64,000 bases of DNA from an uncultured Cohaesibacter sp. (GTDB lineage Bacteria; Pseudomonadota; Alphaproteobacteria; Rhizobiales; Cohaesibacteraceae). The stretch covers positions 186,001 through 250,000 of the forward strand of contig NZ_OY761553.1 in assembly GCF_963664735.1 (NCBI RefSeq). Direction: 5' to 3'. Below are positions 26,298 to 35,508 of the stretch, in pieces. The position numbers and the translations under genes were made by a program. Each line of letters begins with the position of its first letter. The first letter of the stretch is position 1. Under the pieces are notes generated by a model. The model did not search any database and was not told the origin of the DNA. It saw nothing but the letters and a program-made list of their open reading frames with translations.

Positions 26298-27176
26298 CTA
26301 TTCGGCGACGGCGGGAGCTGGTTGCCTCTTCATTTGGAAAAGCTTGAGAAGAGGCTGGCCCAGAGCCGCTATGAGAATGAGGCATCCGCCGATAACTGTT
26401 GCCTGGCTGGGTACTTCACCAAATAGGGCCCAAATGATGACCGGTGCAATAACGATCTTGATTTGAGATATCAGGCTGACTTCTGGTGCGGAAATCAAAC
26501 GCGTGGCCATGGCGTTAAACATGCGCCCAACCGGGGCCGTGAACAAGCCCATGACCATCATAACCAGAATGCCGTGCAGGTCGAACTGGCTTGTTGCAAT
26601 GAACGGGGAGGCAAACAAGGCAATGAAAAACCCGCCAGCCCCGATGACGAGCGAGCGGTTCAACTGTTTGTATTTGCGCCAGACAATAAAATTCAATGAT
26701 ACGGCAAGCGCACCGGTAAGCGCAATCAGATCTCCTGTTATGGCTCCTGAGCCAAGGGAGCCTCTTACGATGATGTAAATGCCGATCATGGAGAGAAGAA
26801 TGGCGAAGAAGGTTTGCTTCTGTAGGCGTTCCTTTAGGAAGATCCAGCTGAAAATGGCTGACAAAATCGGAGTGATGCTCATGATGAGCAGCACATTGGC
26901 GACAGTGGTTTGCTGCACCGCAAGCGTAAAGGCTGTGCCGCTTACGCCCATGATGGCGCCGGAAACGATGAGCATAAAGCCGCCAGCCTTCATGACGCCT
27001 ATGAGGTTTCCTTCTTTGACGCGTGTCAGAATCATCATGGAGATGAGAGAAAACACGCCAAAAAGAAAGGAAGGTGCAAACCCGTGTAGCCCAGACAGCC
27101 GAATGAAAACGGCGTCCAGACTCATGAGGGCCGCTGCTATGAGAATATAGGAGAGGCCTTTTTCGTGATGTGTCAT
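26298..27176 (-). CDS. EamA/DMT-family transporter (RhaT/YdcZ superfamily)
   Basis: 292 residues from ATG 27176 (AGGA seven bases upstream). Ten hydrophobic helices in two EamA repeats of about 140 residues: the first begins YILIAAALMSLDAVFIRLSG and contains AFTLAVQQTTVANVLLIMSI and PILSAIFSWIFLKERLQ; the second ends APVIIWALFGEVPSQATVIGG. Such proteins usually export metabolites or drugs. Divergent from a TetR regulator, with two operator-like palindromes in the 111-nt gap, so expression is probably induced by a ligand of that regulator. Confidence 0.92.
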   Translation of the reverse strand: MTHHEKGLSYILIAAALMSLDAVFIRLSGLHGFAPSFLFGVFSLISMMILTRVKEGNLIGVMKAGGFMLIVSGAIMGVSGTAFTLAVQQTTVANVLLIMSITPILSAIFSWIFLKERLQKQTFFAILLSMIGIYIIVRGSLGSGAITGDLIALTGALAVSLNFIVWRKYKQLNRSLVIGAGGFFIALFASPFIATSQFDLHGILVMMVMGLFTAPVGRMFNAMATRLISAPEVSLISQIKIVIAPVIIWALFGEVPSQATVIGGCLILIAALGQPLLKLFQMKRQPAPAVAE

Positions 27177-27215
27177 TTGGAATTCCTGACTTTTAATTTC
27201 ATAACTGTGAATATA

Positions 27216-27261
27216 ATACTGATTAGTATGATTTGCAAGAATCAATAATACCGATTAGTAT
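27216..27261. promoter_or_regulatory. Twin TetR-type operators between EamA transporter and TetR regulator
   Basis: ATACT-GATT-AGTAT (27216-27229) is a perfect inverted repeat; ATACC-GATT-AGTAT (27248-27261) is a near-identical copy 32 bp away (three helical turns). The two blocks share AATAC(T/C)GATTAGTATGATTT, and sit where they would cover both divergent promoters. Confidence 0.7.
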
Positions 27262-27287
27262 GATTTTCAAGAACAAATGGTGTCGAT

Positions 27288-27869
27288 ATGAAAGCCGCTG
27301 AAAAAGTCCAACTCAAAAAGAAAGAAATTTTGGCCGCAGCCGAACGCCTGTTTCTGGCCTCAGGGTATGGCGGCACGACCATGGATGCTGTGGCTGACGA
27401 AGCCGGCTTTACCAAACAGACGATCTATCGCTATTTCCCGTCCAAGGTTTCCCTATTCGCTGCGCTGATTGGTCGTTTCGATGAAACCAACGCCGAATTC
27501 CATTTTGGTGAAGGCTCGCTGACGGATGAATTGCGTCGCTACGGGATTGCCTTCATTTCACGGCACATGCAGCCTCGGAATTTGTCGTTTTTTCGATTGA
27601 TGATCTCGGAAAGTCGCGAGAACAGCGAGCTTGGTGACATCTTTCGATCTAACGCACAACCCAATTGGTCTGGTAAGCTGATCCGGTTTTTGAAAGACCG
27701 TGTTGCAGAAGAGATGGCAGAACCATATGCGCAGCTCTTTAACGCGATGCTGCTTTCCAAGCGAACATTTATGCTTATGAGCGGAGGGGAGGGCATGGTG
27801 AAGGACGATATTCTGGCCCATGTTGATCTGGTGCTTGATCTCTTCATGAACGGGATCAAGCAAGACTGA
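27288..27869 (+). CDS. TetR-family transcriptional regulator
   Basis: 193 residues. The N-terminal TetR DNA-binding domain is clear: ILAAAERLFLASGYGGTTMD then AVADEAGFTKQTIYRYFPSK with the HTH helix. The remainder is helical, resembling the AcrR/TetR_C_7 type ligand domain (FISRHMQPRNLSFFRLMISE). It probably represses the divergent EamA transporter and itself through the twin palindromes just upstream. Confidence 0.93.
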   Translation: MKAAEKVQLKKKEILAAAERLFLASGYGGTTMDAVADEAGFTKQTIYRYFPSKVSLFAALIGRFDETNAEFHFGEGSLTDELRRYGIAFISRHMQPRNLSFFRLMISESRENSELGDIFRSNAQPNWSGKLIRFLKDRVAEEMAEPYAQLFNAMLLSKRTFMLMSGGEGMVKDDILAHVDLVLDLFMNGIKQD

Positions 27870-28154
27870 TAGCAAAACTCGCTCGACTGACTACTGTTAT
27901 GAGGACAATGGAGAGGCTGGTAAGCGATTTAGCCCAATTATCTGTGACTTTCCCAAGGATTGGTACAAAGGGGTATGGGCGTCACAATAAATGCAAATAC
28001 ACTCTTCATTCTGCTCTTAATTTTAGCGGGCGCTGAACGTTCGCTAAGTCTTTCCGTAAGACTTTATGTGCGTCGGCGATATCTTGTTGATGGCTGTTTG
28101 TCAGGTGTCTTTACAGCCGGTCTTCCATTCCTTTTGTTCAAGGAGAGATTGTTT

Positions 28155-30134
28155 ATGTCTTCACTTTCTATTTCCCGTCGCCATTTTCTGGCAAGCGCCG
28201 CTGGTGCGGGCGCTTTGATTGCTCTGCATCCTTTCTCCGCTTTTGCAAAGGCAGGGCAAGCACATTTGCGCCTTATGGAGACGACAGATATTCACGTCGC
28301 AATTTTCCCTTATGACTATTATGGCGACAAGCCAACCGATTCTGCCGGTTTGGCTCGCACGGCGGCTCTGATCAACGACATTCGGGCCGAAGCAACCAAC
28401 TCGATGTTGCTGGATAATGGTGACCTTATTCAAGGCAATCCGATGGGTGATTATGTTGCCTATGAGCGTGGCTTTGAGGGCGATCAGCTGCATCCGATGA
28501 TGGCGGCCATGAACACCCTCGGCTATGACATGGCAACCCTTGGCAACCATGAATTCAACTACGGCCTCGACTTTCTGAAGAAAGCTATGGCTGGCGCCAA
28601 CTTCCCGTTTGTCTGCGCCAACATTGCCATGGGCGACACGCTTGGTGCTGATCCCACCAAGGACAAGACTCTCATCAAGCCATATGAAATTCTTGAAAAG
28701 AAGATCAAGGATGGCGATGGTAATGAACATGCTATCAAGCTCGGGTTCATCGGCTTTGTTCCGCCACAAATCATGACATGGGACATGGCCAATCTGGCTG
28801 GCAAGGTCATGACACGCGATATCGTCAAGACAGCTGAAGCTTATGTGCCACAGATGAAAGAAGAAGGCGCTGAGCTCATTATCGCGCTCTGCCATTCCGG
28901 TATTGCTGGCGAGGGCTATTCCGAAGGCATGGAGAATGCCTCTCTCTATCTCGCCGGCGTCAAAGATATCGATGTGGTCTTTACGGGCCATCATCACCGC
29001 ATTTTCCCTGGCGACTATGCCGACATGAAGGGCGTGGACAACGAAAAAGGCACCTTGATGGGTAAGCCAGCTGTCATGGCCGGTTTCTGGGGATCTCACA
29101 TGGGCCTTATCGATTTGCTGCTGGAAAAGGATGAAAATGGCAAATGGGCCATTGCCTCCCATGTGTCCGAAGCGCGTCCGATCTATAAACGGGAAAAACG
29201 CAAATATATTCCGCTCGTTGAGAGTGTTGAAACGGTTTTGGCGCCAGTGCAGAAAACCCACGAAGAAACTCTCGATTATATCCGGCGTCCGGTTGGGCAG
29301 GCTGCTTCTGCGCTCTATTCCTATTTTGCGCTTGTTGCTGATGATCCATCCGTTCAGATCGTTTCCAACGCTCAGCTTTGGTACACCAAGCAGATGCTTA
29401 AGGGATCCGAATTTGAAGGGTTGCCGATGCTTTCTGCTGCCGCTCCGTTCAAATGTGGTGGTCGCGGTGGGCCGGAATATTACACCGATGTGCCTGCCGG
29501 TCCTGTTGCTATCAAGAATGTCGCTGACCTTTATCTCTATCCAAACACGGCTCGTGCAGTGAAAGTGACCGGTCAGCAAGTCAAGGACTGGTTGGAGCGC
29601 TCTGCTGGCATGTTCAATCAGATCGAGGCTGGCTCCAAGGATCAGACCCTGCTCAATCCAGACTTCCCGTCCTATAATTTCGACGTGATTGATGGCGTAA
29701 CCTACAAGATCGACATTTCCCAGCCGTCCAAATATTCATCCAACGGCAAGGAAGTCATCAACCCGGACGCCAACCGTATCGTCGACCTGATGTATGATGG
29801 TAAGCCGATTGATCCGGCTGCAGAGTTTGTTGTGGCTACCAACAACTATCGCGCTGGCGGTGGCGGTAATTTCCCGGGCTGCGATGGCTCAACCATCATT
29901 TTGACAGCTCCGGATACCAACCGCGATGTGATTGTCCGCTACATTGTCGAAAAGGGCACCGTTAATCCGACTGCCGATTCCAACTGGTCGTTGGCACCTT
30001 TGGCAGACACGACGGTTCTGTTTGAAACCGGTCCCAAAGCAGCTCAGTTCGTTGCTGACGTAAAAGCCGTAAAGATCGAAGCAACGGGCCAAACCAGCGA
30101 AACTGGATTCGGTGTTTATCGCATCTCTTTGTAA
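28155..30134 (+). CDS. cpdB: Bifunctional 2',3'-cyclic-nucleotide 2'-phosphodiesterase/3'-nucleotidase
   Basis: 659 residues from ATG 28155 (AAGGAG nine bases upstream); a longer in-frame reading from 27960 includes unrelated sequence. The Tat leader [20 protein letters not shown] targets it to the periplasm. The N-terminal metallophosphatase domain shows the metal ligands: TTDIH (D45, H47), [32 protein letters not shown], and [11 protein letters not shown]. The C-terminal 5'-nucleotidase-type domain has [29 protein letters not shown] and [15 protein letters not shown]. It converts 2',3'-cyclic and 3'-nucleotides to nucleosides and phosphate, supplying phosphate and bases. Confidence 0.95.
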   Translation: MSSLSISRRHFLASAAGAGALIALHPFSAFAKAGQAHLRLMETTDIHVAIFPYDYYGDKPTDSAGLARTAALINDIRAEATNSMLLDNGDLIQGNPMGDYVAYERGFEGDQLHPMMAAMNTLGYDMATLGNHEFNYGLDFLKKAMAGANFPFVCANIAMGDTLGADPTKDKTLIKPYEILEKKIKDGDGNEHAIKLGFIGFVPPQIMTWDMANLAGKVMTRDIVKTAEAYVPQMKEEGAELIIALCHSGIAGEGYSEGMENASLYLAGVKDIDVVFTGHHHRIFPGDYADMKGVDNEKGTLMGKPAVMAGFWGSHMGLIDLLLEKDENGKWAIASHVSEARPIYKREKRKYIPLVESVETVLAPVQKTHEETLDYIRRPVGQAASALYSYFALVADDPSVQIVSNAQLWYTKQMLKGSEFEGLPMLSAAAPFKCGGRGGPEYYTDVPAGPVAIKNVADLYLYPNTARAVKVTGQQVKDWLERSAGMFNQIEAGSKDQTLLNPDFPSYNFDVIDGVTYKIDISQPSKYSSNGKEVINPDANRIVDLMYDGKPIDPAAEFVVATNNYRAGGGGNFPGCDGSTIILTAPDTNRDVIVRYIVEKGTVNPTADSNWSLAPLADTTVLFETGPKAAQFVADVKAVKIEATGQTSETGFGVYRISL

Positions 30135-30175
30135 GCATGCTTTACAAAACTGACATGTGAATGTGAAACAAGACG

Positions 30176-30210
30176 ACACCCGGAAGAGCGGATCTTCCGG
30201 GTGTTCTTAT
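30176..30210 (+). terminator. Terminator after cpdB
   Basis: ACACCCGGAAGA and TCTTCCGGGTGT form a perfect 12-bp stem with a 5-nt loop, followed by TCTTAT. Lies between cpdB and the phosphodiesterase-like gene, so the latter is probably expressed from its own promoter or by readthrough. Confidence 0.85.
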
Positions 30211-30236
30211 ATGCGGCTCACTGTGAGGAAATGAAA

Positions 30237-31076
30237 ATGAAGGCTCCGGTTTCTCTCTTGCGCAATGGTCATCGCTGCTTGCTGAAGTGGCATCGCGCGC
30301 GTCGTTTCTCAAGTGATGCTCCCTTTACGGGGCGTCGCATTAAAGAGTGCATGGAGGCAGGAGGGAGCATCGAAATTGATTTGCAGGTGAACGGCGATGG
30401 CTCTTTTGTCGTTTTGCATGATGAGCTCTTGGAGCAGTCCACAACAGGAACCGGACCTGTCAATATGGCCAATACAGCGTATCTGGCGGACCTGTTTATC
30501 AAGGATATGTCGGGTGGCAACAGTGGCGAAAAGGTAATGTTGCTTGATGATCTTGCTTCTTTGGTGGCGTCAAGCGCCGTCGGGGAGGGGGCAATATTAC
30601 AGCTCGATCTTAAGGACGGGCTGGCAGACTTCCACGACAACACCGTTGCGAGCTTCACAAAGGCGATTGCACCTGTTGCCCAGCATATGATCCTTTCTGG
30701 CATGCATGCGGATGCGGTTCAGTTGCTGGCCAACGCCGTTGAAGGGCTACCCGTGGGATATGATCCCTGCAATCAGGCTGCTGTTCGGCAAGTTATTGAG
30801 ACTGGCGATTACAGAGGATTTGTCGATCGTGCTTTGTCTACGGCTCCTTGGGCGAGCATGATCTATCTGGAATATGGGCTTGTGCTCCATGCGGACCGTG
30901 CCGGGTTCGACATGATTGGAGCTTTTCACGATGCTGGCAAGCTGATTGATGCCTGGACACTGCATGAAGTCAATAATGAGACCCGTCCCTGCATAGAACG
31001 CCTGTTAGCGCTGAAAGTTGATCAGATCACCACAGATGATCCTGAGGGGTTCGTTGCCGCTTTGGGGGCAGAATAA
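30237..31076 (+). CDS. Divergent glycerophosphodiester phosphodiesterase-family protein
   Basis: 279 residues from ATG 30237 (GAGGA seven bases upstream; an ATG six bases earlier is too close to it). GDPD-like elements: HR near the N-terminus (NGHRCLLKWHRARRF), SIEIDLQ for the metal-binding Glu-x-Asp, VVLHDELLEQSTTGTG for the catalytic His, and LQLDLKDG. The usual HRG and ENT motifs are altered, so the substrate may differ from standard glycerophosphodiesters. The end DAWTLHEVN...ERLLALKVDQITTDDPE follows the family pattern (WTVN...G.D.I.TD.P). No signal peptide, so cytoplasmic. Confidence 0.75.
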   Translation: MKAPVSLLRNGHRCLLKWHRARRFSSDAPFTGRRIKECMEAGGSIEIDLQVNGDGSFVVLHDELLEQSTTGTGPVNMANTAYLADLFIKDMSGGNSGEKVMLLDDLASLVASSAVGEGAILQLDLKDGLADFHDNTVASFTKAIAPVAQHMILSGMHADAVQLLANAVEGLPVGYDPCNQAAVRQVIETGDYRGFVDRALSTAPWASMIYLEYGLVLHADRAGFDMIGAFHDAGKLIDAWTLHEVNNETRPCIERLLALKVDQITTDDPEGFVAALGAE

Positions 31077-31078
31077 AG

Positions 31079-31108
31079 AAAAGGCCCTCGAAGCGAGGGC
31101 CTTGCTTA
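31079..31108. terminator. Terminator between convergent genes
   Basis: AAGGCCCTCG and CGAGGGCCTT form a perfect 10-bp stem with loop AAG, followed by GCTTATT on the plus strand; it can also serve the convergent isomerase gene that ends at 31149. Confidence 0.75.
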
Positions 31109-31148
31109 TTCTGTTACCGGTTTTGGCTCGGTAGGGCTTGCTCAAGCA

Positions 31149-31829
31149 TCAAGCCAGAAATTTATCATAATCGGATACGAGAAGATGGACTGGAGCTTCA
31201 TCTTCTTCAATGGTTGAGAAGCGGCCCAGATCCTCTTCGAACCAATTGTCCGTGAGGTCATCATTGACGGTGGAGACTTCGCCAATCAGTACGTCTGCTT
31301 CTTCACCCCAGAAGGAATGCCAGACCCCAGGCATCAAGGTGACGCTCTCGCCTGGATCGAGTTTGAGATGGCTTCCGGCTGGAAGGGTTCTCAGTCGGCC
31401 GTCTGTTGGGATAACGACATCTTTTTCGCGATCAATGGTGCCTTCTTCATTCGGGGCCCAGAGCTGGAGCACAAGCTTGCCGCCGCCACGGTTGATGATG
31501 TCTTCCGCCTTCAGGTTGTGGCGATGCATCGGCGCGAACTGATCCTTGCGGCTGATCATGATTTTTTCGGCATAGAGCATGCCTCTGCCTTTTGACAAAT
31601 CTGCAGCAATGCCGTTGCGCACGGTAAACAAAAACAGGCCGACTTCGTCAAATTTCCCCTGTCCATAGTCAGTGATATCCCAGCCGAGCGCGCGCTCTAC
31701 ATAGAGGCTGTGATCCATGGCTTTCATTTCATCGGGGGAGAGATAGGCAAATGGGGGTAGGGTGTATCCGAAGGAACGAATGAAGGCTTCGCCTTCCTTT
31801 AAAATCTCATTGACGTGGGAACGTTTCAT
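31149..31829 (-). CDS. D-lyxose/D-mannose isomerase (Lyx_isomer cupin family)
   Basis: 226 residues, matching the D-lyxose ketol-isomerase family of about 225-228. The cupin metal site is visible: MHRHNLKAED gives His102, His104 and Glu109, and GVWHSFWGE gives His171. The N-terminus MKRSHVNEILKEGEAFIRSFG is characteristic. The enzyme interconverts D-lyxose/D-xylulose and D-mannose/D-fructose. It is divergent from a LacI regulator followed by a PfkB sugar kinase; together they could turn mannose or lyxose into a phosphorylated ketose. Confidence 0.88.
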   Translation of the reverse strand: MKRSHVNEILKEGEAFIRSFGYTLPPFAYLSPDEMKAMDHSLYVERALGWDITDYGQGKFDEVGLFLFTVRNGIAADLSKGRGMLYAEKIMISRKDQFAPMHRHNLKAEDIINRGGGKLVLQLWAPNEEGTIDREKDVVIPTDGRLRTLPAGSHLKLDPGESVTLMPGVWHSFWGEEADVLIGEVSTVNDDLTDNWFEEDLGRFSTIEEDEAPVHLLVSDYDKFLA

Positions 31830-31993
31830 CGACTTAGCTCTCTGACTTCAGGTTTGAAAATAGACTGCAGGCGTGCAATTGGCGGTAGTATATGACAAGT
31901 CTTTAGATAATTATATCGTTATAATAGGCTAAGGGGATAAATCGGTAACTATTTGTAACTCGCTGGAAAATGGCATATGATCCGTGTTTGATT

Positions 31994-32006
31994 ACGAAAG
32001 TTTCGT
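31994..32006. promoter_or_regulatory. Palindrome ACGAAA-G-TTTCGT, candidate LacI-family operator
   Basis: A 13-bp palindrome with perfect 6-bp arms, about 48 bp upstream of the LacI-type start and inside the divergent gap with the isomerase gene, placed for control of both. Confidence 0.5.
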
Positions 32007-32054
32007 GTTAAATTTGCCTTTTGGTCTAGTATTTTATGCAATTGAAGGAAGCCC

Positions 32055-33071
32055 ATGCAGCACGGGTCCAGTAAGCCGACACAGAAAACAATCGCTCAAA
32101 TCATGGGCTTAGCCGTCACGACGGTTTCTCGAGCGCTTAAGGGCGACCCGAAGATTGCGGAAAAGACTCGTATTGATGTGGCCAGAGTTGCGGAAGAGAT
32201 TGGCTATGTCCCAGACCGGGCGGCACAACGGCTCAGAACTGGCAAGACCCGTGTTATCGGCTTGATGCTCAGTCCGCATGACGAGATTTTCGGATTCGGC
32301 AATTCCATGATTGAAGGACTGACCCGGTCTCTGGAAGGGACTGACTATCACCTTATTATTACCCCGACCTTTTCCGGTGGTGATGAAATGGCTCCCATCA
32401 AGCATGTGATCCGCAATGGGTTGGCCGATGGCATGGTGTTGACCCGTACGCGAAACTTTGACGAACGTATCCGTTTCCTGCTGGAAAATGATTTTCCCTT
32501 TATCTGCCATGGACGCACGGATTTCTCGCAGCCCCATAGCTATGTCGATTTCGATAACGAAGCCTTTGCCTATGAAGCGGCCAACAGGCTTTCCTCGTTA
32601 GGCTGCAATCATCTTTCCATCATCCTGCCGCAGGAAGGGTTCACCTTTCACCAGCATTTGCGTTACGGCTTCATGCGCGCGGTGCGTGAGAGCGGGCTTG
32701 ATTATATCATTCCTGACTCTGTTACGCTTGATTCCAATCTTGACGCCATTCGTGCCTGGGCGGTTGAGCTGTTGTCAAATCGCAGAGAAGGGGATGTTCA
32801 TGGTTTCATCTGTCCGGGAGAAGCAAGCTATCTGGCTTTGAATGCAGGGCTTCGCTCCATCGGCTTGAAGCGCGGTGTCGAATATCGAGCAGTGGTAAAA
32901 ACCAATAGCGGCATTTTGAGGCAGATATCTCCGACCCTTGATCGGGTTTATGAGGATATTCAAAATGCGGGAAGTCTGATGGGGCAAAATTTGCTGTCAA
33001 TTCTGGAGGGCAGCGCCACGGGTGTATCGCAAATCATTCAGGAACCGAAGATCAGTTTTCACGATGACTGA
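32055..33071 (+). CDS. LacI-family transcriptional regulator
   Basis: 338 residues. HTH: TIAQIMGLAVTTVSRALKGD, hinge EEIGYVPDRAAQRLRTGKTR, then the effector domain (VIGLMLSPHDEIFGFGNSMI, DGMVLTRTRNFDERI, PFICHGR). The C-terminal part keeps GFICPGEASYLAL where typical LacI proteins have the C-x-N-D ligand segment. Divergent from the isomerase and 52 nt upstream of the PfkB kinase on the same strand, so it likely controls both in response to a sugar. Confidence 0.93.
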   Translation: MQHGSSKPTQKTIAQIMGLAVTTVSRALKGDPKIAEKTRIDVARVAEEIGYVPDRAAQRLRTGKTRVIGLMLSPHDEIFGFGNSMIEGLTRSLEGTDYHLIITPTFSGGDEMAPIKHVIRNGLADGMVLTRTRNFDERIRFLLENDFPFICHGRTDFSQPHSYVDFDNEAFAYEAANRLSSLGCNHLSIILPQEGFTFHQHLRYGFMRAVRESGLDYIIPDSVTLDSNLDAIRAWAVELLSNRREGDVHGFICPGEASYLALNAGLRSIGLKRGVEYRAVVKTNSGILRQISPTLDRVYEDIQNAGSLMGQNLLSILEGSATGVSQIIQEPKISFHDD

Positions 33072-33123
33072 AAGCTTTGCGAGGGTGGTCGGAGATTGAC
33101 TTGAGACAAGGAGGAACAGGACG

Positions 33124-34065
33124 GTGAGTTCTGAGGCAAAAATCATCTGTTGCGGTGAAGCGCTAATTGATATGATTCCCATGGAATGTGAAGGTGGGGC
33201 GCTGGCTTATCAACCCTGCTCGGGCGGGGCGGTGTTCAATACCGCCATTGCGCTTGGCAGGCTTGGTGTTGAAACGGAGTTTCTTACCGGGCTCTCCTCA
33301 GACCTGTTTGGGGAGCAAATCAAGCAAACTCTGCAGGAAAGCAACGTTGGTGCAAGCCTTTGCAAACAGAGCAAGCTGCCGACAACTCTGGCATTTGTAA
33401 AGCTGGAGAATGGCCATGCGAGCTATCATTTTTATGACGAAAATTCCGCAGGTCGCATGTTTTCGATCGATGACGTAGGTGGTGTGCCCGCTTCTATCGA
33501 TGCCTTCTTCTTTGGCGGCATCAGCTTGGCGGTTGAGCCTTGCGCACGGGCCTATGAAGCACTTGCTTTGCGAGAGGCTGCAAATCATCTTGTAATGATA
33601 GATCCAAATGTGCGCCCGAGTTTCATCGAGGATGCCGATATCTATCGCAAACGGATCATCTCAATGATCGGCATCTGCGACATCGTGAAGTTGTCCGACG
33701 AGGATTTGGCATGGTTTTTCCCCGACCATCAGACGCTAGATGCGCAGGTTGCTGAAATAAAGAAGCTCGGCCCTTCTGTTGTTCTGATTACCAAGGGGGC
33801 CGAGGGGGCAACGGCCTATCTTGCCAATGGGCGGGAGATTTCGGTGGCTTCCAAAAAGGTTTCTGTGGTTGATACTGTCGGCGCTGGAGATACTTTCAAT
33901 GCAGGAATTCTGGCCAAACTTTCGGAGCTGGGACTGTTGAGCAAGGAAGCTATCAGACAGATTTCCGACGACCAAATCGCTTTGGCAATGGAGTTTGCCG
34001 CGCGTGTTGCCGCGGTAACTGTTTCTCGCAAAGGGGCTAACCCTCCTTGGTCTAGCGAGCTGTAA
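33124..34065 (+). CDS. PfkB-family sugar kinase (fructokinase-like)
   Basis: 313 residues starting at GTG 33124, nine bases after AAGGAGG. Ribokinase/PfkB fold: CCGEALIDMIP near the N-terminus, the di-glycine segment CSGGAVFNTAIALGRLG, LIDPNVRPSF, and the signature DTVGAGDTFNAGIL with catalytic Asp256. The pattern resembles bacterial fructokinases (ScrK/FrcK). With the isomerase upstream, it could convert fructose from mannose into fructose 6-phosphate; xylulose or 2-keto-3-deoxygluconate are alternatives. Followed by a terminator. Confidence 0.88.
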   Translation: MSSEAKIICCGEALIDMIPMECEGGALAYQPCSGGAVFNTAIALGRLGVETEFLTGLSSDLFGEQIKQTLQESNVGASLCKQSKLPTTLAFVKLENGHASYHFYDENSAGRMFSIDDVGGVPASIDAFFFGGISLAVEPCARAYEALALREAANHLVMIDPNVRPSFIEDADIYRKRIISMIGICDIVKLSDEDLAWFFPDHQTLDAQVAEIKKLGPSVVLITKGAEGATAYLANGREISVASKKVSVVDTVGAGDTFNAGILAKLSELGLLSKEAIRQISDDQIALAMEFAARVAAVTVSRKGANPPWSSEL

Positions 34066-34107
34066 TTGCAGATATATTTTCTATTTGGCTTTTAATTTTG
34101 TCTTGCG

Positions 34108-34142
34108 AAAGGGTGTGTCTGGCGACCGACATACCCTTTTAA
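34108..34142 (+). terminator. Terminator after PfkB kinase
   Basis: AAAGGGTGTGT and ACATACCCTTT form an 11-bp stem (one G-U pair) around a 10-nt loop, followed by a short T run; 43 nt past the stop. Confidence 0.75.
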
Positions 34143-34286
34143 TTTGACGGCAGGGATGCTGCGTCAAAATGGATCGTCGAAAAATAGTGACCGGCGCCTT
34201 GAATAATAGAGAACGAGTTCGTATCTAATGATCTATGCATAGTTGGGCTTAAGATACTGAATTGTTTCTATTGTGTGGAGAAACCT

Positions 34287-34916
34287 GTGAAGGAAAAGCA
34301 AACGCGCCGACGAGGGGAGTTGCTGGAACATGCAATTCTCGATGCCGCATGGGAAGAAGCTTTGGCTTCCGGTTTTCAGCAGTTCACTGTTGAGGGAGTT
34401 GTGAAGCGGGCAAAAACTAGCCGTTCGGTGATTTATCGCAGATGGTCAAATAAGGTTGAGCTGTTTGAAGCTGCGCTCCTTCATTACTTTACACAAAACA
34501 GGCCTTCTGTTCCGGATAAGGGGTCTTTACGGAATGATCTCATTGACCTGCTCAATCAGGTTTCGCACATGAGAGGCCATATGACGATGATCCTCAATTC
34601 TCAGGTGCTTGAGTATTTTCGTGAGGCATCTTCCAAGCCCGCTGAATTGCGTGAAAAGATCGTTATTGTGGGCCAAAATGTCCTAGACGCGATTTTATTC
34701 AATGCGGTCAAAAGAGGCGAAATCAGTGCCCGTCCTTTGCCAACCCGGATAAAACATCTTCCGTTTGATTTGCTACGTAGTGAATTTTTCATGACATTGC
34801 GGCAACCCGAGCAGTCCCACATTGAAGAGATCGTTGATATGGTAGTGCTTCCTGCCATTCACTATCAGCAGCGGATTGAAAATGTTCAGAATCAACGCGG
34901 GCTTTCTGTCTTCTAG
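34287..34916 (+). CDS. TetR-family transcriptional regulator
   Basis: 209 residues from GTG 34287, with GGAG six bases upstream; GTG 34275 would add four. N-terminal TetR domain: HAILDAAWEEALASGFQQFT, then GVVKRAKTSRSVIYRRWSNK as the HTH. The C-terminal region (GSLRNDLIDLLNQV, DAILFNAVKRGEISARPLP, LPFDLLRSEFFMTL) matches the TetR_C_11-like type. No partner gene is adjacent on either side, so the target is unknown. Confidence 0.9.
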   Translation: MKEKQTRRRGELLEHAILDAAWEEALASGFQQFTVEGVVKRAKTSRSVIYRRWSNKVELFEAALLHYFTQNRPSVPDKGSLRNDLIDLLNQVSHMRGHMTMILNSQVLEYFREASSKPAELREKIVIVGQNVLDAILFNAVKRGEISARPLPTRIKHLPFDLLRSEFFMTLRQPEQSHIEEIVDMVVLPAIHYQQRIENVQNQRGLSVF

Positions 34917-35508
34917 GCGAAGTGATGGATGAGGCTTTGTCGCCTCTTTGATCGTAAATTCTTGTCCGTCAATTTCACGTCAGACATCGATCTCCCTTTA
35001 GAGCTTGTTTTGAAGAAGGTTGTTCAAGTCTATTGTGAAAAAAAACATTGTTAAATGTACTGGTGCAATTGATCTTTTTTTGAGTATACTTCTAAGTGTT
35101 TGGTATTGATTTGGTGGGGATCTACGCTGGGCCTTTGGTGAGGGCGTATTCTATTTTGTTTTTTGGCTGCACGTGTGCAATTTAACGGCCACTCTTTCGC
35201 AATTCCCATTTCAGACAGTTTTCTCGGACCTCGAATCGAGGGCCGTTGCATCTGGTGTTCAAAGTCCCGTGGGGGGGACTGGCGATGGGGTGTTTCTGAA
35301 GTTCGCCTGCAAACTTGTTTGGCGTTTCAGTACACCCCATCTTGATTCTAGGTCGCTGTCATAGGTATTCCTGCTACCTTCTGTCTGTGCAATCAACAGC
35401 AATTTTTATCAAGTAATGGAATGTGTTAGCTGATTAACCTGTTATCAAATTATCAAGTAGCATAGTCCCTCGCATAGTTGTGTTAGTCGCGTTGGGCGGG
35501 GTGATTTT
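34917..35508. other. Intergenic gap, no supported gene
   Basis: About 590 bases between the TetR gene and the chemoreceptor. Short open frames on both strands lack ribosome sites and recognisable content. The upstream 450 bases show no clear repeat; the last 120 are AT-rich and presumably hold the chemoreceptor promoter, though I cannot assign -35/-10 boxes. Confidence 0.5.

Noticed and set aside
28161-29579. 472-codon minus-strand ORF
   Set aside because: Antisense to the metallophosphatase gene, whose metal-binding motifs are all on the plus strand.
34916-34965. Terminator after the TetR gene (GAGGC/GCCTC)
   Set aside because: The stem is only five base pairs with a short T run; not strong enough to list.
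35051-35364. Overlapping 60-66 codon ORFs before the chemoreceptor
   Set aside because: No start signals, low-information sequence and mutual overlap on opposite strands.
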